Assembly: GCA_008363265.1 (NCBI GenBank)
Contig: RHKR01000037.1
Location: 1 to 11,158 of the forward strand
DNA: 11,158 nucleotides
Reading direction: 5' to 3'
Source: Chlorobiota bacterium
Lineage (GTDB): Bacteria; Bacteroidota; Ignavibacteria; Ignavibacteriales; Ignavibacteriaceae
Position 1 is the stretch's first letter. Every line of letters starts with the position of its first letter. The notes under the pieces are model-generated. The model did not search any database. It was given only the letters and a program-made list of their open reading frames with translations, and was not told the DNA's origin. A program made the position numbers and the translations under genes. Shown one piece after another: positions 1 to 6,075 of this stretch.

Positions 1-2343
1 ACCTGTCTTCTGCCAGTCGGAGTTTTGGCTTTTTCGCTCGATCTCGAAGCCGTTGTTATCTATTTCCGTGGCAGTTTGCCAGTTGAGCTGGATACTGTTA
101 CCTGAAAGCCTTCCCGAGAAAGAGACGAGTTCCACCGGGAGGGGGTTATCGGAGTCGGTGAATATGGCGATGCGCTTGGTAAGTGATTCTGTACTGTAAC
201 TGATGAACGAACCCCCGACCAGGAAACCCTGATATTCCCATGATGGGACAATAGTGTAAACCGTTCCGTCAAGAGTTGCACCGAGAGATGACCATGAAGA
301 CCCGTTCCACTTAGCGATGTTAAGTGTCGCTCCACCCCCGGCTTGTGTGAAAGCCCCGCCGGCATAGAGTTGTCCTCCTACAATGGCCATGTAGGCAATT
401 CCTCCGTTCGTTCCTGATCCTAAAGCGTTCCAGCTGCCGCCACTGATATCCCACCGGGCAATGTTGTTCACCGTTACTCCACCTGCTGTCGCAAATGTGC
501 CACCTGCATAAAGATCATTGCCTGATATCTTTATGTCAGAAGGGGCGGCAGAAAGCCCTGTTCCCAAAGCAGACCAGGTTAAGCCGTTCCATTTAGCTAT
601 CCTTGTGGCGCCGGAACCTCCAGCAAGCAAAAATTCACCCCCAACATAAATATCAGTTCCGGAAGCAGCGATTGCATAAACAGTGAGGCTTAGCCCTGAT
701 CCAAGCATGTGCCATGCGGAACCATCCCAACGGGCTATCATTTTGGCCGCAACATTGGTCCCGTCAACCGTATTGAACGAACCTCCGGCATAAATGGAAC
801 CGTTTGCGTAGATCATGTCATAAACATACCCCGGGATTCCGCCCGCAACGGCACTCCAGGAGGTACCGTTCCACATACCGATGCTCTGGGTTGTAATGCC
901 TCCGACATGAAAGAAGTAACCTCCGGCGTACAGATTTGTGCCATCCGTTGCCAGGGCGTAAACGGCTCCGTCTGTTCCGCTTCCGAGTGCTGACCATGCA
1001 GTTCCGTCCCATTTCGCGATGTTATTGGCGGCAACTCCACTGACTGAGTTAAACTTCCCCCCGATGTACACATTATTTCCAATCAGGCAGATCGAGTAAA
1101 CATAGACATCACCGTTCGGTTTGTCGAATTTGTGATCTGTGGTGGAGAAAGTTGAACCGTCCCAACTCTTTAAAGAGAGAGGGAACTGTCCGCCTGCAAA
1201 CAGTTTTGTACCATCCCAGGCCAGGGAATTTACCGTATATGTGAGCCCCGTGGAAAGTGCCGACCAGTTCGTTCCATCCCATTTGGCGATCCTCGCTGCA
1301 GACGATCCACCGGCTGTGGTGAACTCACCCGCGGCGTAAATGTTTGTGCCGTCAGTGGTTATGGCTAAGACATTCGAGTTCAAACCCGTTCCAAGCGCCG
1401 ACCAGGAGGAGCCGTCCCATTGAGCAATGTGATTACCGGGAGATGTGAAATTGCCACCGGCATACAGTTTCATGTTGTGGTAAAGCAAGGCTGTAACACC
1501 GGTCATCAGACCCGGTCCAACGCTTGCCCAGGAGGTTCCGTCCCACTGTGCAATATTTGCAAGGTTGACGGTTCCCGATTTTGAGAAAGTCCCACCGGCA
1601 AACAGTAAATAGGTGCTCGATGCCAGGCAATAAACCTTGGCGCCGGATGATGTAAAACCATCGGCAAGTGCGACCCATGCAGTACCATTCCATTTTGCAA
1701 TCCTGTTTACAGTTGTCCCGCCTGACTGGGTGAATGCCCCTCCGGCATAGAGCGTGCCTTGGAAGACCGTCAGTGACTTCACATAATCAGTGAAACCGCT
1801 TCCCATTGCTGACCAGGCAGTTCCGTCCCATTTAGCCACTTTTGAGGCACCGACAGTTCCGGCGGTAGTGAATGAACCGCCGGCGTATACAGTGCCGCTA
1901 CTGACCAGAATGGTGAGAACCTCCGCGTTGGTACCATTGCCGAGGGCTGACCAGTTTGTTCCGTCCCATTTGGCGATGTGATTGCATTTGATCCCGCCAA
2001 CGGATTTAAAGTTGCCTCCCACATAAAGATTAGTGCCGTCAACTGCAATGGCGTAGACCGCGGGTTGGTTGGCATCAGAGATAGTTCCTTCGGCCCCGAC
2101 CCCTGTATAGAACTTTCCCCATTCTATGGTGGACGAGGTTGAATTCGGTTTGGTGGCGGTTTGAAACACTGGTTCGCCTGATGCTTCAAGCCTCATTTCG
2201 AAGCCGGATGCGTCAAAGGAGCCGTTTGCTCCCGCGCGGATCTTGCCTTCACTGTCGAGGATCGCTCCGAGGTCACTTCCTGTCTGGGCAACCGCTGTGA
2301 GAGACAGTATAAACAAATATGAGATAAGAGTCCAGGCTCTCAT
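1..2343 (-). CDS. T9SS-type secreted double beta-propeller repeat protein, 3' end cut by window edge
   Basis: This frame is open for 781 codons from the ATG at 2343 to the window edge; I checked every in-frame triplet and found no stop. Residues 1-20 form a signal peptide ending TAVAQ. A short module containing NGSFDASGFEMRL follows, then fourteen repeats of about 46 residues. Their WDG/WNG tryptophans fall at residues 126, 172, 218, 267, 309, 355, 394, 445, 491, 539, 585, 631 and 679; the last repeat has only a degenerate IAIFTDSD near 728. Each repeat has the form LYxGGxF...IAKWDGTxWSALG, like kelch or delta-60/Rax2-type propeller blades. A linker domain starting LPVELVSFSG follows and is cut at the edge. 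By comparison with the paralogue at 2352-5138, about 140 residues including the T9SS tail should lie outside the window. The protein is probably exported and then released or anchored on the cell surface. Its ligand or function is unknown. Confidence 0.9.
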   Translation of the reverse strand, partial: MRAWTLISYLFILSLTAVAQTGSDLGAILDSEGKIRAGANGSFDASGFEMRLEASGEPVFQTATKPNSTSSTIEWGKFYTGVGAEGTISDANQPAVYAIAVDGTNLYVGGNFKSVGGIKCNHIAKWDGTNWSALGNGTNAEVLTILVSSGTVYAGGSFTTAGTVGASKVAKWDGTAWSAMGSGFTDYVKSLTVFQGTLYAGGAFTQSGGTTVNRIAKWNGTAWVALADGFTSSGAKVYCLASSTYLLFAGGTFSKSGTVNLANIAQWDGTSWASVGPGLMTGVTALLYHNMKLYAGGNFTSPGNHIAQWDGSSWSALGTGLNSNVLAITTDGTNIYAAGEFTTAGGSSAARIAKWDGTNWSALSTGLTYTVNSLAWDGTKLFAGGQFPLSLKSWDGSTFSTTDHKFDKPNGDVYVYSICLIGNNVYIGGKFNSVSGVAANNIAKWDGTAWSALGSGTDGAVYALATDGTNLYAGGYFFHVGGITTQSIGMWNGTSWSAVAGGIPGYVYDMIYANGSIYAGGSFNTVDGTNVAAKMIARWDGSAWHMLGSGLSLTVYAIAASGTDIYVGGEFLLAGGSGATRIAKWNGLTWSALGTGLSAAPSDIKISGNDLYAGGTFATAGGVTVNNIARWDISGGSWNALGSGTNGGIAYMAIVGGQLYAGGAFTQAGGGATLNIAKWNGSSWSSLGATLDGTVYTIVPSWEYQGFLVGGSFISYSTESLTKRIAIFTDSDNPLPVELVSFSGRLSGNSIQLNWQTATEIDNNGFEIERKSQNSDWQKTG

Positions 2344-2348
2344 TATAG

Positions 2349-2353
2349 CACCT
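2349..2353 (-). promoter_or_regulatory. Ribosome binding site overlapping the upstream stop codon
   Basis: AGGTG lies 5 nt before the ATG at 2343, and its first two bases are shared with the TAG stop of the preceding gene (2352-2354). This supports the ATG chosen and suggests the two paralogues are co-transcribed and translationally coupled. Confidence 0.6.
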
Positions 2354-5138
2354 ATTTGGTTAAGATCAGTTTCCGGGTGATGCTCCTGTCATTCTGCCTT
2401 AGAGTGTAGAAGTAAACCCCGGCTGATAAATTGTTTGCGTTAAATCTTACTGAATGAATCCCGCTCTCCCGGAAGCCCTCGGCCAGTGTAGATATCCTCT
2501 CCCCAACAGGGTTGTGAACCTCAAGCCTGATATCACCGGCAACGGGTAACGCGAAACGGATAACCGTCTCGGGATTAAAAGGATTGGGGTAGTTCTGCTC
2601 AAGTGTGAAATTAGTTATTCCCGAAGTGGCGATCTCTATCGTGTTGGAGTAGGTAAAAGTACCATCCCCATCGATCTGTTTCAGGCGGTAGGAATAGGTA
2701 CTTCCGGACATAACAGATTTGTCCGTATAAGAATAAAATTTAGGAGAGTTGCTCGTGCCGTGTCCATCGACGAAACCTGTCTTCTGCCAGTCGGAGTTTT
2801 GGCTTTTTCGCTCGATCTCGAAGCCGTTGTTATCGATCTCGGTGGCCGTTTGCCAGTTGAGTTGTATGTTATTTCCCGCAAGCCTGCCGGAGAAAGAGAC
2901 GAGTTCAACGGGGAGGGGGTTATCGGAATCGGTGAATTTGGCGATCCGTTTTGAGAGGGAGGTCAAGTCAAAGGAGATGAACTGCCCACCTACGAGGAAC
3001 GACTGATAGTGCCAAGAGGGTAGAATTGCCCAAACCGCACCGTCGAGGTTGGCGCCGATATTCGTCCATGAACTCCCATCCCATTTGGCGAGATACTTCA
3101 TCGAATTTACACCCGAGGAAGTAAACGCACCACCGGCATAGATGTCACCATTTATTTCGGCCAGAGAGTAAACCGAAGAAGGGCCAAGCCCATCCCCCAA
3201 AGCAGACCACGCTGTACCGTTCCATTTAGCAATATTTTTTGCAGACACTCCGCCTGCTGTTGTGAAATAACCCGCGGCATACAGATCGCTTCCTACAAAA
3301 AGGAGTGAATAACAACTGTTATCAAGGCCTGTGCCCAATTCAACCCATGATGAACCGTTCCATTTCGCGACCCTTCGTGCGGTAGCGCCTCCTGAGGTTG
3401 TGAAACCACCACCGGCGTAAAGGGTGGTACCATCGTGCGAGAGAGCAGAAACAGTAGCATCAAAGCCGCTTCCGAAACCGGACCAGTTAGTGCCGTTATA
3501 TGCAGCGACTCTCAGAATATTCGTGCTTCCCACAAAGTTGAAATCCCCCGCGGCATAGAGCGTTCCGCTTCGCCACAACAGGGCATTCACCCCCCCGCCG
3601 CTCAAGCTTTGTCCGCCAACGGTACTCCATAAAGAACCGTTCCATTTAGCAAGTTTGCTTGAAACACCTCCGATGGAAGTAAAATCACCTCCCGCGTAAA
3701 GATCTGTTCCGTCAGTCGCCAACGATTTAACGGCCCCATTAGCTCCGGTACCGAGCGCGTGCCAGCTCGTCCCGTCCCATCTGGCGATATTTAAGGCGGC
3801 AGTTCCATCGATTGATGTGAATAACCCCCCAACATACAGAGAGCCACCTATCAGGCAGAGGGATTTAATGAGAATATTATCGTTCATTAAGTCGAAATTG
3901 TAGGAGGGAAAGGAGACAGTGGATCCGTCAGATGTTCCAAAACTCTCATTATTTGACCCACCCAAATAAAGAGTCGATCCGCTCCAGAGCAATGCGGTAC
4001 CGGTTCGATATACAGTGGTTGAAAATGCTGACCATGCTGTCCCATTCCATTTCGCGATCTTTGAGGCTGTGATTCCGCCCGCCGTTCCGAAATCCCCGCC
4101 TACATACAAAATGCTTCCATCAGTAGCGAGAGAATAGACTGAGCCGTTGGTTCCGGTTGAAAGCGCCGACCAATCTGTGCCGTTCCATTTCGCGATCTTT
4201 GAAGCCGAAACTCCACCGATCGTGGTGAAATCACCTCCCGCGTAAAGAGTGGTCCCGACATATAACAATGTCCTCACAACTGATGCTGTTCCAGATCCCA
4301 ATGTCTGCCAGCTTGACCCATTCCAGGCAGCAATATTTGCCGCGGTTATACCGCCAATATTAGAAAATGATCCTCCTGCATAGAGAGTGGTTGCTGTTGC
4401 TTCCAGGGAATTAATATATTTACCCATCAGATTGCCAGTCATGTTTGTGCCCACCGTCCCCCAGCTTGAGCCATTCCAGACAGCAATTCTCTCGATTGTG
4501 GTTGAACCTGATTCTGTGAACCAACCACCGGCGTACAGATTTCCCTGGAACATCTCCAGATCCATCACATACTGATCAAGTCCATCTCCAAGAGCCGACC
4601 ATGATGTACCGTTCCATTTCGCCACATTCAGGGCGGCAACCCCTCCGGCACTTGAAAACTGACCGCCGGCGTAAATATTGCTTCCGTCATACTCCAGCGC
4701 GAATAAATATCCTTCAACCCCTGTTCCCACAGAATTCCAGTTCGTCCCGTCCCAACGGGCGATCCCGTTGCATCTGACATTCATGATCGATCTGAACTGT
4801 CCGCCGATGTAAATATCAGTCCCAATTACAAGTATTGCTCTGATATTGGTATTCGTTGTAGCCGAAGAACCTTCGACTCCCACCCCCGAAGAAACCTTGC
4901 TCCACTGGATCGTTGATTGTGTTTCAGCTGGCCTGCTGCCCGGCACAAACACCGGTTCGCCTGACGGTTCAAGCCTCATTTCGAAGCCTGATGCGTCAAA
5001 TGAGCCGTTGGCGTTTTCTTTAATCGTGCCGTCGGCGTTAAGGACGGAGCTCAGAGAGGTGTTCTCTGTGGTCTGGGAGAAGAGACTCCCGGTAAGAAGG
5101 ATGAACAGGACGGAGGTTATGGTTGTGAACCTTGTCAT
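2352..5138 (-). CDS. T9SS type A sorting-domain protein with two predicted seven-bladed propellers
   Basis: This is a complete 928-residue protein. Residues 1-21 are a signal peptide ending SLFS before Gln. Residues 40-64 contain the module NGSFDASGFEMRL shared with the downstream paralogue. Residues about 100-738 hold fourteen repeats of the form LYAGGDFTSIGGVSASKIAKWNG. The WDG/WNG (once YNG) sites are at 129, 175, 221, 272, 318, 364, 454, 499, 547, 593, 639 and 686; repeats 7 (near 390-415) and 14 (near 714-738) keep the GG strand but lack the WNG motif. Residues 742-848 form an LPVELVSF-type, fibronectin-like linker with an INLNW-like strand (NIQLNWQT). Residues 849-928 are a T9SS sorting tail starting NYPNPFNP and ending SAGVYFYTLRQND...KLILTK, which normally directs passage through the type IX machinery and removal of the tail at the surface. 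The repeats resemble kelch, delta-60 (DUF5122) or Rax2 repeats. What it binds is unknown; an enzymatic role is not supported. Confidence 0.93.
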   Translation of the reverse strand: MTRFTTITSVLFILLTGSLFSQTTENTSLSSVLNADGTIKENANGSFDASGFEMRLEPSGEPVFVPGSRPAETQSTIQWSKVSSGVGVEGSSATTNTNIRAILVIGTDIYIGGQFRSIMNVRCNGIARWDGTNWNSVGTGVEGYLFALEYDGSNIYAGGQFSSAGGVAALNVAKWNGTSWSALGDGLDQYVMDLEMFQGNLYAGGWFTESGSTTIERIAVWNGSSWGTVGTNMTGNLMGKYINSLEATATTLYAGGSFSNIGGITAANIAAWNGSSWQTLGSGTASVVRTLLYVGTTLYAGGDFTTIGGVSASKIAKWNGTDWSALSTGTNGSVYSLATDGSILYVGGDFGTAGGITASKIAKWNGTAWSAFSTTVYRTGTALLWSGSTLYLGGSNNESFGTSDGSTVSFPSYNFDLMNDNILIKSLCLIGGSLYVGGLFTSIDGTAALNIARWDGTSWHALGTGANGAVKSLATDGTDLYAGGDFTSIGGVSSKLAKWNGSLWSTVGGQSLSGGGVNALLWRSGTLYAAGDFNFVGSTNILRVAAYNGTNWSGFGSGFDATVSALSHDGTTLYAGGGFTTSGGATARRVAKWNGSSWVELGTGLDNSCYSLLFVGSDLYAAGYFTTAGGVSAKNIAKWNGTAWSALGDGLGPSSVYSLAEINGDIYAGGAFTSSGVNSMKYLAKWDGSSWTNIGANLDGAVWAILPSWHYQSFLVGGQFISFDLTSLSKRIAKFTDSDNPLPVELVSFSGRLAGNNIQLNWQTATEIDNNGFEIERKSQNSDWQKTGFVDGHGTSNSPKFYSYTDKSVMSGSTYSYRLKQIDGDGTFTYSNTIEIATSGITNFTLEQNYPNPFNPETVIRFALPVAGDIRLEVHNPVGERISTLAEGFRESGIHSVRFNANNLSAGVYFYTLRQNDRSITRKLILTK

Positions 5139-5143
5139 GGCAT

Positions 5144-5148
5144 CTCCT
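5144..5148 (-). promoter_or_regulatory. Ribosome binding site of the 928-residue T9SS protein gene
   Basis: AGGAG lies 5 nt before the ATG at 5138, which fits the signal peptide beginning directly at that Met and fixes the start. Confidence 0.65.
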
Positions 5149-5286
5149 GTGATTTGTGGTCAGGAAGTGTCGCAAAAACACATTATTTATGGGTTGAGGA
5201 GGCGGTTCGCGGTAAAAACCGGACCACTTCGGCAGGAAAAGGTTAGAGGTTTTGTGACAAACGCGAGGGAAATCGTTTGTCTTTTA

Positions 5287-5317
5287 TAAACTTACGAATT
5301 TCTTCGACCAATGTCAA
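5287..5317 (-). promoter_or_regulatory. Candidate promoter for the tandem T9SS gene pair
   Basis: On the minus strand a perfect TTGACA (5312-5317) is followed after 17 bp by TAAGTTTA (5287-5294). The second box matches the sigma-70 -10 element only weakly, but it matches seven of the eight positions of the TAnnTTTG -7 element known from Bacteroidota. Transcription would start near 5281, giving an untranslated leader of about 140 nt before the ATG at 5138. I saw no convincing riboswitch or strong hairpin in that leader. The divergent gene on the plus strand has an AT-rich upstream region (about 5325-5385) with only a weak TATATTCG element at 5352-5359, so I do not call its promoter. Confidence 0.4.
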
Positions 5318-5407
5318 GTATCTAACGCTTTATTTTTTAATATTTTAGAAGTATATTCGGTCGAATTTAATTTAATTTAGTCAAACACCACTTCACCAAC
5401 CCAATTC

Positions 5408-5414
5408 GGAGAAG
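5408..5414 (+). promoter_or_regulatory. Ribosome binding site of the small beta-barrel gene
   Basis: GGAGAAG precedes two adjacent ATG codons at 5418 and 5421. Measured from the GGAG core, the gap is 6 nt to the first and 9 nt to the second, so either could be the start; both give the same signal peptide. Confidence 0.55.
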
Positions 5415-5417
5415 ATC

Positions 5418-6065
5418 ATGATGAAGTTTCTTCTGTCCGCCCTACTTCTTTTTACCATCGTTATCGAAGCCCAAATACCCGGGGAAGTCTTCTTTGGGGA
5501 CAAAAAAGCAACGGTTGATGTGTTATTCTTCAAACCATTCCGCGATTCTGAGGGGCAAAATTCCGATTGGGTGCTCTTCAACAGGGGGAAGATAACGCTC
5601 GACTATAAGATGACCCCGGACGCGAATAAACCCTTCTTTGTGGCAATGCAGGCGATAAGTTACAATCCGGCGGCTCTGGGTGGTTTTGGACCCGTGGCGG
5701 TATCGCTGATAACAAACGACGGGATGTATCCGAAACTTGGGATGCAGTATGTGAAGTTCAGTGATGATTTTATGTTCTTTGGCTGGCTGATCTGTGAAAC
5801 CCTTAAAGATCCTGACCTTGATCTCTACTTGTACGCTAAATACACCCCTCTGATCAGCGGAAAAACGAGGCTTTTTGCGCAAATCGAAGCGAACTCTGCT
5901 TTCCCTGCCTGGGCAGGTGGTGAACCATCACTCTTCCAGTGTCTCAGACTCGGACTGAAATGGGATGGTTTTCAGACAGGTATAGGCCTCGACCTCACAC
6001 AAAAAGGGAAAGGCGAGCTTAAGACCACGGAAAACACCGGCCTGTTCGTCAGATACGAGTTTTAG
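5418..6065 (+). CDS. Small predicted outer-membrane beta-barrel protein, family not recognised
   Basis: The protein has 215 residues. Residues 1-18 are a signal peptide (two Met, Lys, then a hydrophobic run ending VIEA before Gln). The rest is a series of amphipathic strand-like stretches with alternating hydrophobic residues, for example around 72-84, 92-99, 106-115, 118-126, 134-142, 150-158, 173-182 and 185-192. Gly, Tyr and Phe are frequent, and the chain ends FVRYEF, with the C-terminal aromatic typical of outer-membrane barrels recognised by BamA. The number and spacing of strands would suit a barrel of about eight to ten strands. There are two cysteines (126 and 175) and no lipobox. 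The gene is transcribed away from the T9SS pair and toward the minus-strand cluster, with 10 bp between its stop and that of the next gene. I cannot assign a substrate or role; a soluble periplasmic beta-sandwich is the main alternative. Confidence 0.75.
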   Translation: MMKFLLSALLLFTIVIEAQIPGEVFFGDKKATVDVLFFKPFRDSEGQNSDWVLFNRGKITLDYKMTPDANKPFFVAMQAISYNPAALGGFGPVAVSLITNDGMYPKLGMQYVKFSDDFMFFGWLICETLKDPDLDLYLYAKYTPLISGKTRLFAQIEANSAFPAWAGGEPSLFQCLRLGLKWDGFQTGIGLDLTQKGKGELKTTENTGLFVRYEF

Positions 6066-6075
6066 CTTCTCAGGA

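Noticed and set aside
60..2075. Several short open frames on both strands within the left repeat gene
   Set aside because: The minus-strand frame aligned to the ATG at 2343 is open throughout and gives the paralogue's repeats. The short frames are low-complexity shadows of it.
2342..2347. TATAAT hexamer on the minus strand
   Set aside because: It overlaps the ATG at 2343, so it could not serve as a -10 box for that gene, and no -35 lies at the right distance. It is most simply part of the start region.
1..5138. Regularly spaced repeats suggesting a CRISPR array or DNA tandem repeat
   Set aside because: The period of about 138 bp is in frame, the DNA copies are divergent, and the conservation follows amino-acid motifs. 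They are protein repeats.
5200..5235. Hairpin or riboswitch-like element in the leader of the T9SS gene pair
   Set aside because: Short pairings such as GGT with ACC around an A-run are possible, but no stem longer than about 4 bp and no known riboswitch core was seen.
4846..5289. A 147-codon plus-strand open frame spanning the start of the 928-residue T9SS protein gene
   Set aside because: It runs antisense through the signal peptide and first repeat of a well-supported gene, has no signal or family resemblance, and looks like a shadow frame.
5320..5350. T-rich run as an intrinsic terminator in the divergent intergenic region
   Set aside because: There is no GC-rich stem before it, and no gene ends nearby. 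AT-richness fits a promoter region better.
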